A stretch of 64,000 nucleotides of DNA. It comes from Verrucomicrobiota bacterium (GTDB lineage: Bacteria; Verrucomicrobiota; Verrucomicrobiia; Limisphaerales; Pedosphaeraceae). Of this stretch, positions 54,299 to 63,437 are shown piece by piece; the first letter of the stretch is position 1, and every line of letters begins with the position of its first letter. Both the position numbers and the translations under genes were made by a program. Below the pieces are notes generated by a model, which was given only the letters and a program-made list of their open reading frames with translations, did not search any database and was not told the origin of the DNA. The stretch lies in contig JAJPHR010000079.1 in the NCBI GenBank assembly GCA_021325145.1, forward strand, positions 1 through 64,000, in the 5' to 3' direction.

Positions 54299-56437
54299 AT
54301 GAATGAGTCGAATCAACGCGAAGAAGCCATTTTTCAGGCAGCGCTTCAGTTTTCCTCGCCTGAGCAACGGGTGGCCTACCTCCAGGGAGCCTGCGGAGAT
54401 GACGTCCAGTTGCGCGAGCGGATCGGGGCCTTGCTTAAGTCGCATGAAGAGGCCGGCGATTTCCTGGAAGGCGCCCCGTCCGCAACGGGCGTGAAGAAGA
54501 CGATTGTGCTTTCCTTGCCGCTCACCGAAAAAGAGGGCGACAGAATTGGCCGCTATAAGCTGCTTCAGCAAATCGGCGAAGGGGGCTGCGGAGTCGTCTA
54601 TATGGCGGAACAGGAGGAACCAGTGCGTCGCCGCGTTGCGCTCAAGGTCATCAAGCTGGGTATGGATACCAAAAGTGTCATTGCCCGCTTCGAGGCGGAA
54701 CGCCAGGCGCTCGCGATGATGGACCATCCGAATATCGCCAAAGTGCTGGATGCCGGCGCAACGGAAACTGGCCGGCCCTTCTTTGTGATGGAACTGGTCC
54801 GCGGCATCAAAATTACCGAGTACTGCGATCAGAACAAACTTTCCACCGACGAGCGGTTGAAGCTGTTCATTCAAGTTTGCCATGCCATCCAGCATGCCCA
54901 CCAAAAAGGGATCATCCATCGCGACATCAAGCCATCGAACATCCTGGTCACACTCCACGACGGAGTACCGGTGCCCAAGGTGATTGACTTTGGCATTGCG
55001 AAGGCGACGCAAGGTCGGCTGACCGATCAGACGCTCTTTACCGCGTTCGAACAGTTCATCGGCACCCCCGCTTACATGAGCCCGGAACAAGCCGAAATGA
55101 GCGGTCTGGACATCGACACGCGCAGCGACATCTACAGCCTGGGGGTTCTGCTGTACGAATTGCTCACCGGCAAGACGCCCTTTGATTCCAAGGAATTGCT
55201 GGCCTCTGGGTTGGATGCGATGCGCCACACTATTCGCGAGCGGGAACCGGAGCGTCCTTCAACCCGCTTGAGCACGATGCTTAACGTCGACCTGACCACC
55301 GCCGCGGACCATCGCCGCACGGATGCGCCGAAGCTCATCCATCTGTTACGCGGTGACGTCGATTGGATTGTGATGAAGGCGCTGGAGAAAGACCGCACGC
55401 GCCGCTTCGAAACCGCAAACGGCCTGGCCGTGGACGTTCAACGCTATTTGAACAACGAACCGGTGGCTGCCAGACCGCCGAGCACGCTATATCGGCTTCA
55501 AAAGCTGGTTCGCAGGAACAAAACGGTTTTCGCCGCCGTGGGGACCGGCGTGGCGGCGTTGATTCTGGGGTTGGCCCTTTCGCTCTATTTGTTCATCCAG
55601 GAACGGGCGGCTCGCCAACGCGCGGTTGCCGCGGAGCAGGAACAGGCTCGCATGCGCCACGACGCCGAAGAGCGGGTGGAGTGGGCGGATAAACTCACCC
55701 GGGCCGGACTCATGCTCACTCGAGGCCAATACGCAGAGGCCGAACGCGTCGTTAGCGACGTCCCGCCCCATCCGAGCATGGTGGCATTCTATGACGTTTT
55801 TGGACTCGTCCACGCCCGCCACGGGGATTGGAAGGTCGCCGCGACCAACTACGAACTGGTCGTCAAATTAGTCCCGTCCGACCACCTGGCTTACCATTTT
55901 CTGGCTCCACTGCTGGTGCAAATGGGAGAAGTGGACGCATACCGGCGCCATTGCGGACGAATTTTGAACCAGTTCGCGGCCACTACTGATCCAGCCGTTG
56001 CCGAACGGATGGCGAAAGATTGCCTGATCCTACCGCCTTCAGCTTCCGATCTGGAGCCGATTAATAAATTGGTTAATACTGCGGTAGCCGCAGGCTCCAA
56101 TAACGTGGCTTGGGGATACATTCAGTTTGTCAAGGGACTCGCAGAATACCGCGCAGGTCACTTCGCCAACGCGATAGAGTGGCTCAAAGGAATTCCAGCG
56201 CAGAAAGGCTTTTGGAATCGGGCCGCCCAAACCAGCATGGTCCTGGCCATGGCTCAGTATCAACTGAACAAGGTGGACGAGGCGCGTGCCACTCTTGAAG
56301 CAGGACTGCTGACTGCAGATCGGACGCTAAGCAAGCTCAACGACGGCCTGGGTGAAGAGTGGAATGACTGGATCATCGCGCATGCCCTCATGCGTGAAGC
56401 CGTATCGCTGATTCAGGGCAGTTCTGTGGCAAAGTGA
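54299..56437 (+). CDS. Membrane-spanning serine/threonine protein kinase with C-terminal TPR-like region
   Basis: The 712-residue protein has a short N-terminal helical domain typical of PVC kinases. The kinase domain (about residues 84-400) contains IGEGGCGVVYMAEQ (Gly loop), VALKVIKLG (Lys), IIHRDIKPSNILV (catalytic loop), DFGIAKA and GTPAYMSPEQA. All catalytic residues are present. One transmembrane helix lies near residues 407-430 (VAALILGLALSLYLFI), and a periplasmic TPR-like helical region follows. The downstream ECF sigma gene (47 bases away, same strand) suggests a signal-transduction pair with the kinase relaying to transcription, an arrangement repeated often in Planctomycetota and Verrucomicrobiota. 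Confidence 0.92.
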   Translation: MNESNQREEAIFQAALQFSSPEQRVAYLQGACGDDVQLRERIGALLKSHEEAGDFLEGAPSATGVKKTIVLSLPLTEKEGDRIGRYKLLQQIGEGGCGVVYMAEQEEPVRRRVALKVIKLGMDTKSVIARFEAERQALAMMDHPNIAKVLDAGATETGRPFFVMELVRGIKITEYCDQNKLSTDERLKLFIQVCHAIQHAHQKGIIHRDIKPSNILVTLHDGVPVPKVIDFGIAKATQGRLTDQTLFTAFEQFIGTPAYMSPEQAEMSGLDIDTRSDIYSLGVLLYELLTGKTPFDSKELLASGLDAMRHTIREREPERPSTRLSTMLNVDLTTAADHRRTDAPKLIHLLRGDVDWIVMKALEKDRTRRFETANGLAVDVQRYLNNEPVAARPPSTLYRLQKLVRRNKTVFAAVGTGVAALILGLALSLYLFIQERAARQRAVAAEQEQARMRHDAEERVEWADKLTRAGLMLTRGQYAEAERVVSDVPPHPSMVAFYDVFGLVHARHGDWKVAATNYELVVKLVPSDHLAYHFLAPLLVQMGEVDAYRRHCGRILNQFAATTDPAVAERMAKDCLILPPSASDLEPINKLVNTAVAAGSNNVAWGYIQFVKGLAEYRAGHFANAIEWLKGIPAQKGFWNRAAQTSMVLAMAQYQLNKVDEARATLEAGLLTADRTLSKLNDGLGEEWNDWIIAHALMREAVSLIQGSSVAK

Positions 56438-56484
56438 CCCCGCATGATGGATCTTTCCTCGTCCGGCTCGAATAATCCCTGCAC

Positions 56485-57057
56485 ATGAGTGACCTCACCC
56501 GCATTCTTCACTCCATTGAATCGGGCGACGCGAAAGCCGCCGACGAATTGCTTCCTTTGGTCTATCAGGAGCTTCGCCAACTTGCCGCGCATAAGATGGC
56601 CAACGAAGCCCCGGGCCAGACGTTGCAACCGACCGCGCTGGTTCACGAAGCGTGGCTGCGGCTCACCGGCAATGAAAACAAGCAGTGGGCAAATCGCGCT
56701 CATTTTTTCGGAGCGGCTGCTGAGGCCATGCGCCGCATCCTCATCGACAATGCCCGTCGTAAGCGCGCGCTGCGCCACGGCGGCGCGCAGCAACGTGTTG
56801 AGATACAGGGCACGGACATTTCTGAGGCAACGAGTGACGACGAATTGCTGGCCGTTCACGAGGCGTTGGAGAAATTCACAGCGATTGACAAGCAGAAGGC
56901 CGAACTCGTGAAGCTGCGCTATTTCGTCGGCATGACGATTGAGGAAGCCGCCGAAGCATTGGGCATCTCCGCCGCGACCGTCAAACGCCATTGGGCCTAT
57001 GCCCGGGCATGGCTCCATCAGGAAATCCGTGGTCAACGAACTCGCCCGTCCGCATAA
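56485..57057 (+). CDS. ECF-type RNA polymerase sigma factor
   Basis: The 190-residue protein contains both ECF sigma regions: region 2 (LVYQELRQLAAHKMANEAPGQTL to AHFFGAAAEAMRRILIDNARRK) and region 4 with a helix-turn-helix (MTIEEAAEALGISAATVKRHW). The wording TALVHEAWLRLTG and AMRRILIDNARR fits the ECF family prominent in Planctomycetota and Verrucomicrobiota (TIGR02999 type). It follows the kinase gene and is probably controlled by it, because no anti-sigma gene is adjacent. Confidence 0.93.
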   Translation: MSDLTRILHSIESGDAKAADELLPLVYQELRQLAAHKMANEAPGQTLQPTALVHEAWLRLTGNENKQWANRAHFFGAAAEAMRRILIDNARRKRALRHGGAQQRVEIQGTDISEATSDDELLAVHEALEKFTAIDKQKAELVKLRYFVGMTIEEAAEALGISAATVKRHWAYARAWLHQEIRGQRTRPSA

Positions 57058-57121
57058 TCAGATTCTTGTCCGCTTCAACGAGTGACAGTTCACCCAAATC
57101 GAACTCCAACGCGCCTTGATC

Positions 57122-57529
57122 TTAACTCAATTCCGCTTCCGGTTTCAGAATCCAAGCCTGCGGATGGTGCTCGAATCCAATGCGTGGGTAGTACTCCACG
57201 GCTTTTGGCGCGGCCAACAGAACCACTATCGCCGACCTGGCTTCCGATTGGGTGCGACGGATCAGTTCCCGGCCGATGCCCAACCGCTGATGTGAAACCC
57301 GCACCGCCAGATCCGAAAGATACGTGCAAAAACTGAAATCACTGACACTGCGTGCGATTCCAACGAGCAAGTCGTTTTCCCAGGCAGTCACAACGAGATT
57401 GGCATTACTCAACATCGCCCGCATGCGCTCCCGATCATCAACCGGCCGGCGTTCTCCCAAGGTGGAGGCCCGGTACAGTTCGATGGCTGCATCCACATCC
57501 AGGTCGTTCCCTGTTCGATAGGTAATCAT
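57122..57529 (-). CDS. GNAT family N-acetyltransferase
   Basis: The 135-residue protein has the acetyl-CoA-binding VSHQRLGIGRELIRRTQSE motif and a C-terminal YPRIGFEHHP block, both standard for GNAT enzymes. A preceding LSDLAVRV strand completes motif D/A. The substrate is unknown. It is separated from the ribosomal operon upstream by a strong terminator, so it probably has its own promoter; I see no clear boxes. It converges on the ECF sigma gene. Confidence 0.85.
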   Translation of the reverse strand: MITYRTGNDLDVDAAIELYRASTLGERRPVDDRERMRAMLSNANLVVTAWENDLLVGIARSVSDFSFCTYLSDLAVRVSHQRLGIGRELIRRTQSEARSAIVVLLAAPKAVEYYPRIGFEHHPQAWILKPEAELS

Positions 57530-57591
57530 GGTTTGGTTATGTTTTTTGCAGTTTATCGTTGCGCTATTCCCGGCCGATTCGTGGCCGCAAC

Positions 57592-57618
57592 AAAAAGCCC
57601 GCTCTCACGAGCGGGCTT
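57592..57618 (-). terminator. Rho-independent terminator of the ribosomal operon
   Basis: On the minus strand GAGCGGGCTT follows AAGCCCGCTC with a GTGA tetraloop. The 10-bp stem is perfect (57595-57618) and is followed by TTTG. Including the stem's last TT this makes a five-T run. It lies 29 bases beyond the rplQ stop and closes the spc/alpha operon. Confidence 0.88.
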
Positions 57619-57646
57619 GTGTTTTCAATTGAATTCGTTCCCTGCC

Positions 57647-58087
57647 TCAAGCCTTCGCGGCTTCGGTTTCCTTCTCCGGTTTCGCGTCCTTCTTCTCGCC
57701 TTCAGCTTCCGGCGCGGGTTCGACGGCCACGGGCACATCGACCCACTCGAGGATGGCCTTTTGTGCGGCGTCGCCCTGGCGCTGATTCAGCCTCACGATG
57801 CGGGTGTAGCCGCCGTGCCGGTCCTTCTGTGTCGGGGCGATCTCGTTAAACAGAATTTTGACGGCATCTTCCTGGTGCAACCGGGCGGCCGCCAGGCGGC
57901 GGTCGTGCAGCGTGCCGTGCTTGCCCAGGGTCACCATCTTCTCCGCCACGGAACGGGCGGCCTTGGCTTTCGCCAGGGTGGTGGTCACGCGCCGATGCTT
58001 GATCAGACTGCAAACCAAATTGGCCAGCATCGCGTTCCGGTGTTCGCCGGTGCGGCCCAACTTGGCGGTTCGCTTCAGGTGTCGCAT
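57647..58087 (-). CDS. rplQ: 50S ribosomal protein L17 with C-terminal acidic/Lys tail
   Basis: The 146-residue protein matches L17 (bL17): MRHLKRTAKLGRTGEHRNAML at the start, SLIKHRRVTTTLAKAKAARSVAEKMV, and GGYTRIVRLNQRQGDAAQ near residue 95. Usual L17 is about 120 residues. The extra tail (VAVEPAPEAEGEKKDAKPEKE) is Glu/Lys/Ala-rich and probably disordered. It is the last gene of the operon, 7 bases after rpoA. Confidence 0.95.
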   Translation of the reverse strand: MRHLKRTAKLGRTGEHRNAMLANLVCSLIKHRRVTTTLAKAKAARSVAEKMVTLGKHGTLHDRRLAAARLHQEDAVKILFNEIAPTQKDRHGGYTRIVRLNQRQGDAAQKAILEWVDVPVAVEPAPEAEGEKKDAKPEKETEAAKA

Positions 58088-58094
58088 ATAAACG

Positions 58095-59132
58095 TTACTC
58101 CACGGTCGTTGTCACTGGAGAAGTCGAGGCTCCATCTTCCTTGGGCCCTTCGAGCGTCTCCGCGTCAAAGGTCATGCCCAGGGTCAGGCCCAGCGCCGAG
58201 AGCTTTTCCTTGATCTCGTTCAGCGACTTCTTGCCGAAGTTGCGGTACTTGAGCATCTCGGCTTCGGACTTCATCGCCAACTGGCCGACCGTCGTGATGT
58301 TGGCGTTGTTGAGGCAGTTCGCGGCGCGCACGCTCAATTCGATCTCGTTCACGCTCATGCCCAGCAATTTCTTCAGCTTGGTCTTTTCCTCGTCCTGCTT
58401 GTCCACCACTTCTTCGAATTCCACCGCGTTCTTGTCGTAACCGACGAACACGTCGAGGTGATGCTGCAGGATGGCCGAGGCCTGGGTCAGGGCGTCATCC
58501 GGGGAAATGCGGCCATCCGTCCAGACTTCCATGATCAAGCGGTCATAATCGGTGCGCTGGCCGACACGCGCGTTTTCCACGGCATAACGCACCCGGGTCA
58601 CGGGCGAAAAGAGCGAGTCGATCGCAATCACGCCAATGGCCTGGTTGGGCTTCTTGTTTTCATCGCCCGGGCAAAAGCCGCGGCCGACCTTGACTTCGAG
58701 TTCCATCTCGAACTTTTTCTTTTTGTCGAGCGTGCAGATATGCTGCTTGGGATTCACGAGCTCAACGTTCTGGTTCAACTCGATGTCGCCCGCGAGCACT
58801 TCGCCTTCCTTGTTGACGGAGAGCAGCAGCGTCTGCGGTTCGCGGCTGTGCGCCTTGAGCAGCACTTTCTTCAGGTTCAAAACGATTTCTGTCACGTCCT
58901 CCACCACGCCATCGACTGTGGTGAACTCGTGCATCGCGCCGTCGATTTTGATCGAGGCGATCGCCGCGCCTTCCAACGAGGAAAGCAGCACGCGGCGGAT
59001 GGAATTGCCAACGGTATGGCCGTAACCGGTTTCAAACGGTTCGGCGATGAACTTGGCGTAGGTTTCAGTGGCGGTTGAGTCTTCCTTGACCAACCGTTTG
59101 GGCATTTCGAAACGTCCTAGACGTACTGGCAT
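58095..59132 (-). CDS. rpoA: RNA polymerase alpha subunit
   Basis: The 345-residue protein has the alpha N-terminal dimerisation domain (GYGHTVGNSIRRVLLSSLEGAAI, residues about 35-60). Its alpha C-terminal domain shows two tandem HhH motifs: SVRAANCLNNANITTVGQLAMKSEAEMLKYRNFGKKSLNEIKEKL. An upstream in-frame Met (MPVRL) and an internal one (MPKRL) are both possible starts. The C-terminal end carries about 25 extra residues. It is in the conserved position between rpsD and rplQ. Confidence 0.97.
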   Translation of the reverse strand: MPVRLGRFEMPKRLVKEDSTATETYAKFIAEPFETGYGHTVGNSIRRVLLSSLEGAAIASIKIDGAMHEFTTVDGVVEDVTEIVLNLKKVLLKAHSREPQTLLLSVNKEGEVLAGDIELNQNVELVNPKQHICTLDKKKKFEMELEVKVGRGFCPGDENKKPNQAIGVIAIDSLFSPVTRVRYAVENARVGQRTDYDRLIMEVWTDGRISPDDALTQASAILQHHLDVFVGYDKNAVEFEEVVDKQDEEKTKLKKLLGMSVNEIELSVRAANCLNNANITTVGQLAMKSEAEMLKYRNFGKKSLNEIKEKLSALGLTLGMTFDAETLEGPKEDGASTSPVTTTVE

Positions 59133-59215
59133 GTTTATCTTTCCGGCAAATTTAATCTGGTCATTCCGCCTGATTGTTTTCCCGCCGGCGGACGGACCCG
59201 TGTATTTGCCTTTGT

Positions 59216-59231
59216 GCTCCCTCGCGGGAGC
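59216..59231 (-). promoter_or_regulatory. Hairpin in the rpsD-rpoA intercistronic gap
   Basis: On the minus strand GCTCCC-GCGA-GGGAGC forms a perfect 6-bp stem with a GNRA-type tetraloop, about 10 bases after the rpsD stop and 84 before the rpoA start. There is no T-run, so it is more likely an mRNA-processing, stability or autoregulatory hairpin than a terminator. That role is inference. Confidence 0.45.
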
Positions 59232-59240
59232 GGGTTTCAG

Positions 59241-59849
59241 TTAGCGGGAATAAAATTCAACAACGGCCTGCTCGTTGGCGATCGGCTGGATTTCGTCGCG
59301 GGACGGAATCCGCATCACCACGCCTTTGAAGCCTTCTTTATTTAGCGAGAGCCAATCCGGCACCGCGCGGCTCGTGGCGATCTCCAGGTTCTTGGTGGCC
59401 AATTGACGGGAGACGTTGGAATCCTTGACCTCGACCGTGTCGTTCACCTTGAGCGCGAACGAAGGGATGTTCACCTTGCGGCCGTTGACCTTCACGTGGC
59501 CATGGCCGACCAATTGACGGGCGGCGGCCCGGGTGTTGGCGAAGCCGAGATGATAAACCACATTGTCCAGCCGCGTCTCCAAAATCTGCAACATCTGCTC
59601 GCCCGTGACGCCGCGGCGCTTCAACGCGCGCTCATACACGCCGCGAAACTGCCGTTCCATCAAGCCGTAGTAGTAGCGCAGCTTCTGCTTCTCGATCAGG
59701 CCGAGGCCGTAATCGGTGTGCTTGCGGCGCGACTTCGGACCGTGCACGCCGGGGCCGTAATTGCGCCGTTCGAGATATTTTGTCGGGCCGAAAATCGGCA
59801 CGCCGAAACGGCGGCTGATGCGAACGCGGGGACCTGTATAACGAGCCAT
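59241..59849 (-). CDS. rpsD: 30S ribosomal protein S4
   Basis: The 202-residue protein has the S4 opening MARYTGPRVRISRRFG and the RNA-binding S4 domain LDNVVYHLGFANTRAAARQLVGHGHVKVNG. The N-terminal zinc Cys motif is absent, so it belongs to the Cys-minus S4 type. S4 nucleates 30S assembly on 16S rRNA and, in many bacteria, represses its own operon. It lies between rpsK and rpoA. Confidence 0.97.
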   Translation of the reverse strand: MARYTGPRVRISRRFGVPIFGPTKYLERRNYGPGVHGPKSRRKHTDYGLGLIEKQKLRYYYGLMERQFRGVYERALKRRGVTGEQMLQILETRLDNVVYHLGFANTRAAARQLVGHGHVKVNGRKVNIPSFALKVNDTVEVKDSNVSRQLATKNLEIATSRAVPDWLSLNKEGFKGVVMRIPSRDEIQPIANEQAVVEFYSR

Positions 59850-59879
59850 TTGAAATCTTAAAAGTTGAGGGTTGAGAGA

Positions 59880-60479
59880 TTACACACGGCGTTTCTTCCG
59901 GGGACGGCAGCCGTTGTGCGGAATCGGCGTCACGTCCTTGATCACCGTAACTTCGAGGCCAATGGCCTGGAGCGCGCGGATGGCGGATTCGCGGCCGGAA
60001 CCCGGCCCCTTCACCCGCACTTCGATTTCGCGCATGCCGTGGGCCATTGCCTGGCGCGCGGCGTCCTGCGCCACCTGCTGGGCCGCATAGGCCGTGCTCT
60101 TGCGGGAGCCTTTGAAACCAACCCGCCCGGCGCTGGACCAGCCCAGCAAATTGCCGTGCAAATCGGTAATGCTCACCTGGGTGTTGTTGAACGTCGCCAG
60201 GATGTTGGCGATGCCGGTGGAAATGTTTTTCGCGCCCTTCGCCTTGATGATCTTCTTGGCGTTGGGATCCTCCGCCAACAGTTCAGCGGCGGTCGGAGCG
60301 GCAACTGCGGCAGCCGGAGCGGCGCCTTCGACGACGGCGGCTTTCACGGGTTCCGCGCCATCGGCGGCGGGCGCCGGTTTTTTGGCGGCTTTGGCCGGAG
60401 CTTTTTCCTCCGCTTGCGTTGCGCCTTCGGGTTTGGCCTGCTTGGCAGGCGCTGCTTTCTTCTTCGTTTCTTCAGCCAT
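59880..60479 (-). CDS. rpsK: 30S ribosomal protein S11 with long N-terminal extension
   Basis: The start is set at the ATG at 60479 ([11 protein letters not shown]), 8 bases after the rpsM stop. The protein is 199 residues, whereas S11 is usually about 130. The conserved core begins near residue 80 ([22 protein letters not shown]) and ends [13 protein letters not shown] as expected. The first 70 residues are Ala/Lys/Pro/Glu-rich and probably disordered. The frame remains open further upstream across rpsM, but that extra part is rejected. Confidence 0.95.
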   Translation of the reverse strand: MAEETKKKAAPAKQAKPEGATQAEEKAPAKAAKKPAPAADGAEPVKAAVVEGAAPAAAVAAPTAAELLAEDPNAKKIIKAKGAKNISTGIANILATFNNTQVSITDLHGNLLGWSSAGRVGFKGSRKSTAYAAQQVAQDAARQAMAHGMREIEVRVKGPGSGRESAIRALQAIGLEVTVIKDVTPIPHNGCRPRKKRRV

Positions 60480-60487
60480 AACAAAAA

Positions 60488-60883
60488 TTAGTGGATGCCG
60501 GTCTTGGCATTGGGATTCCGCTGCACGCCCACGGTCTTGCGCGGACCCTTGCGCGTGCGGGCGTTCGTCTGCGTCCGCTGCCCACGCACCGGCAGGCTGC
60601 GCAGATGCCGAATGCCGCGATAGCACTTGATGCCCTGCAATCGTTTGAGATTCATGCCCAATTCGCGGCGCAGATCGCCTTCGATCACGTATTTGCCTTC
60701 CTGAATCGCATGCACGATCTGGGAAAGCTGCTGTTCGCTCAAATCCTTCGCGCGAATGCTCGGGTCGATCTTGGCTTTTTCCAAAATCACCTTCGAGTTA
60801 ACCGGCCCGATGCCGTAGATGTAGCGCAACGCGATATCAACGCGTTTCTCGCCGGGAATCTCCACTCCAATGATGCGTGCCAT
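60488..60883 (-). CDS. rpsM: 30S ribosomal protein S13
   Basis: The 131-residue protein begins [21 protein letters not shown] and contains [27 protein letters not shown], diagnostic of S13. The basic C-terminus includes [12 protein letters not shown]13 contacts tRNA at the 30S head. It lies between rpmJ (12 bases) and rpsK (8 bases). Confidence 0.97.
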   Translation of the reverse strand: MARIIGVEIPGEKRVDIALRYIYGIGPVNSKVILEKAKIDPSIRAKDLSEQQLSQIVHAIQEGKYVIEGDLRRELGMNLKRLQGIKCYRGIRHLRSLPVRGQRTQTNARTRKGPRKTVGVQRNPNAKTGIH

Positions 60884-60895
60884 AAATGGTGAATC

Positions 60896-61009
60896 TTATC
60901 CTTGCCGTTGTTTGTGCCGGGCATTCGAGCAAATGACGCGAATGACGCCTTTGCGCCGGACGATTTTGCAATTTTCGCAAAGCTTTTTTACTGATGCGCG
61001 AACTTTCAT
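60896..61009 (-). CDS. rpmJ: 50S ribosomal protein L36
   Basis: The 37-residue protein starts [15 protein letters not shown]. Cys11, Cys14, Cys27 and His32 give a complete zinc ribbon, so this is the zinc-bound (C+) form of bL36. Its ATG overlaps the infA stop by four bases (ATGA), a classic translational coupling. The gene is easily missed because the open frame extends upstream into unrelated sequence. Confidence 0.95.
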   Translation of the reverse strand: MKVRASVKKLCENCKIVRRKGVIRVICSNARHKQRQG

Positions 61010-61230
61010 ACTTGTCTCTCGTTCCAAATTATCCCGCCCTTCGACAAATCGAACGGCGTCATTTCCAATTTCACCCGGTCGCCCGGAATCAACGTTATCG
61101 GATTCCGGCGCGCCTTGCCCTGCCAATGGGCGAGCACCCGGTGTCCGTTGGCCAACTCGACCCGGTACACCGCGTGCGGCAACGCTTCCACTACGGCACC
61201 TTCAACTTCGATGGCGTCCCTACGGGGCAC
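61006..61230 (-). CDS. infA: Translation initiation factor IF-1
   Basis: The 74-residue protein starts at a GTG ([20 protein letters not shown]) and has the OB-fold core FRVELANGH-like [23 protein letters not shown] and [17 protein letters not shown]-1 occupies the 30S A site during initiation. The start region overlaps the end of map by 40 bases, unusually deep for this operon. The GTG start gives the normal family length (about 72), supporting it. Confidence 0.93.
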   Translation of the reverse strand: MPRRDAIEVEGAVVEALPHAVYRVELANGHRVLAHWQGKARRNPITLIPGDRVKLEMTPFDLSKGGIIWNERQV

Positions 61231-61967
61231 GTCAAAATCTCCGGCTCAGCCTCGGTGACCAGCACCGTATGCTCAAAATGGGCGGATAGTGAACCATCTT
61301 GCGTCACCACTGTCCAGCCATCATTTAACACTTTTACGCTCGGTGAACCCGCGTTCACCATCGGCTCAATCGCCAGGGTCATCCCCGGCCTCAACTTCTG
61401 CTTGCTCTTCGGATCCACGAAGTTGGGTATCTGCGGGTCCTCATGGACCGTTCGCCCAACTCCGTGCCCCACAAACTCGCGGACGACGCTGAACCCGTTG
61501 CCTTCCACGTAGTTCTGGATGGCGCGGGAAATATCCATCACTCGGTTGCCCTCAACCGCCTGCGCAATTCCTTCGGCCAGAGACTGTTCCGTAACGTCCA
61601 TCAACCGCTGCGCCGCCACGCTGCAACCGCCCACCGCCACTGTCCGGGCGGTGTCGCCCACAAAACCGTTATACATCACGCCTATATCCAGGCTCACGAT
61701 GTCCCCGAACTCGAGCCGCCGAGGTCCCGCCAGCCCGTGAACGATCTGTTCGTTCACCGAAATGCAAATCTGGCACGGAAACTTCCGGTAACCCAGAAAC
61801 GCGCTGCGAGCACCGTAATGTTTCATTCGCACGGCCGCGTAAGCATCGACTTCGCGGGTCGTCACCCCGGGTTGAATGAAGGCCGAAACCTCATCCAGGA
61901 CCGAGGCGGCGATGTTGCACGCGGGCCGCATCGCTTCCAAATCACGTTCGCTCTTGAGAATGATCAT
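61191..61967 (-). CDS. map: Type I methionine aminopeptidase
   Basis: The 258-residue protein removes the initiator Met from nascent chains. Metal ligands are in [22 protein letters not shown] (two Asp), [18 protein letters not shown] (His) and [14 protein letters not shown] (Glu), with a final Glu in the C-terminal [12 protein letters not shown]. The start opens [16 protein letters not shown]. adk, often found between secY and map, is absent. The last 40 bases overlap infA. Confidence 0.96.
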   Translation of the reverse strand: MIILKSERDLEAMRPACNIAASVLDEVSAFIQPGVTTREVDAYAAVRMKHYGARSAFLGYRKFPCQICISVNEQIVHGLAGPRRLEFGDIVSLDIGVMYNGFVGDTARTVAVGGCSVAAQRLMDVTEQSLAEGIAQAVEGNRVMDISRAIQNYVEGNGFSVVREFVGHGVGRTVHEDPQIPNFVDPKSKQKLRPGMTLAIEPMVNAGSPSVKVLNDGWTVVTQDGSLSAHFEHTVLVTEAEPEILTCPVGTPSKLKVP

Positions 61968-62023
61968 TCCGCCAGCTCGAGGTTAAGCACCAAGTGGTTA
62001 AATTAAACCATTCCCGGAAAACT

Positions 62024-63433
62024 TCAAAGTCGGCCTCGCAGCCGCGGACCGCTTCGACCGCCCCTGCCGCCGCTCAGGAATCCGTCATAGTGCCGCATCA
62101 GCAGGTGCGATTCCATCTGGCGCATGGTATCCAGCAACACCCCCACCATGATCAACATGCTCGTCCCGCCAAAAAACGCCGACACTTGATAGGGGATTCT
62201 CATCTCCCGGCTCATAATGATTGGAATCACTGCGATGACGGTCAAAAAGACCGCTCCAGCCAGGGTAATCCGGCTCATCGCGCGATGCAAAAACGCCGCC
62301 GTTGCCTGCCCCGGCCGAACGCCGGGAATATAACCACCACCCTTTTTCAAATCGTCCGCAATTTGAAGTTCGTTGAACTGGGTTGCAGTCCAGAAATACG
62401 AGAAAAAGAGAATAAAAAGGGTGTAGATCGACAAGTATAACAGAGCCCCCTCGTTCAGCATCTGCGCCCACTTGCCCAAGAACGCCAGCTTGGGCGAGGC
62501 GGTGGCCATCCAGGTCAGGATTTGCTGAGGGAACATTAGAAGCGCCTGGGCAAAGATGATCGGCATTACACCCGCAAAATTCAACCGCAACGGCAGGAAC
62601 TGCGTCCCGCCGGAATAGATCTTCCGGCCAACCGCTCGTTGCGCGTACTGGACCGGAATTTTTCGCTGCGCTTGCGTGACGGCGATCACCCCTCCAATCA
62701 CCAGCGCCAGCAGGCCCACGAGCAGGATGGCATGGCCGAGATTGAACTGACTTTCTCCGCCCGCGGGGAAAAACATGTCCTTCAAGCCGCGTCCAGCCGC
62801 TGGCAAGCGCGCCAGGATGCCCACCGTAATGATCAGGGAAATGCCGTTGCCGATCCCGCGCTCCGTAATCTGCTCACCCAGCCACATCAACAGCAGCGTT
62901 GCGGTGGTTAAAATCAGCACCGTTTGGACGCGATACCACCAGAGATGATCGTGCGACATTACCAGCGAGCCATGAAACTGGCCGAATCCCGGAATTGATT
63001 GCGGGTGCTCCCAACCGAGAGTCATCAAGGTGCCCTGACCGATGCAAATCAGCACCGTGAGATACCGGCTGTATTTGATGATCTTGACGCGCCCGCCCTC
63101 CTCCCGCGCCAGTTTGCTCAACTGCGGGACCACCGCCGTCAAAAGCTGGATCACAATCGTGGCGCTGATGTAAGGCATGATGCCCAGGGCCCCAACGGCG
63201 CAATTCTCCATCGCCCCGCCGGTGAACAGGCTGTACATGCCCAGGACCGATCCTCCACTGGTCTTGCCCAACTCGTCAAAGAACTGCTGCAACGCCGCTC
63301 CGTCCAGCCCGGGAATGCGGATGTAAGCCGCCAGGCGGCATACCGCGAGCACAAGCATCGTGAACAAAATCCGCGACTTCAGCTCCGGTATCTTGAAGCA
63401 GTTGCTGAATGTGTTGGCGATGGACGAAAGCAT
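62024..63433 (-). CDS. secY: Protein translocase subunit SecY
   Basis: The 469-residue protein has ten hydrophobic helices and the SecY features SGGSVLGMYSLFTGGAMENCAVGALGIMPYISATIVIQLL and PVQYAQRAVGRKIYSGGTQFLPLRLNFAGVMPIIFAQALL. Its C-terminus is rich in Gly/Arg (GGRGGRSGPRLRGRL), a little unusual. It forms the central pore of the Sec translocon. It lies 4 bases after rplO, in the canonical spc-operon position. Confidence 0.97.
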   Translation of the reverse strand: MLSSIANTFSNCFKIPELKSRILFTMLVLAVCRLAAYIRIPGLDGAALQQFFDELGKTSGGSVLGMYSLFTGGAMENCAVGALGIMPYISATIVIQLLTAVVPQLSKLAREEGGRVKIIKYSRYLTVLICIGQGTLMTLGWEHPQSIPGFGQFHGSLVMSHDHLWWYRVQTVLILTTATLLLMWLGEQITERGIGNGISLIITVGILARLPAAGRGLKDMFFPAGGESQFNLGHAILLVGLLALVIGGVIAVTQAQRKIPVQYAQRAVGRKIYSGGTQFLPLRLNFAGVMPIIFAQALLMFPQQILTWMATASPKLAFLGKWAQMLNEGALLYLSIYTLFILFFSYFWTATQFNELQIADDLKKGGGYIPGVRPGQATAAFLHRAMSRITLAGAVFLTVIAVIPIIMSREMRIPYQVSAFFGGTSMLIMVGVLLDTMRQMESHLLMRHYDGFLSGGRGGRSGPRLRGRL

Positions 63434-63437
63434 CTTA

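Noticed and set aside
60480-60626. Upstream extension of rpsK.
   Set aside because: It overlaps rpsM in another frame and the ATG at 60479 has correct operon spacing.
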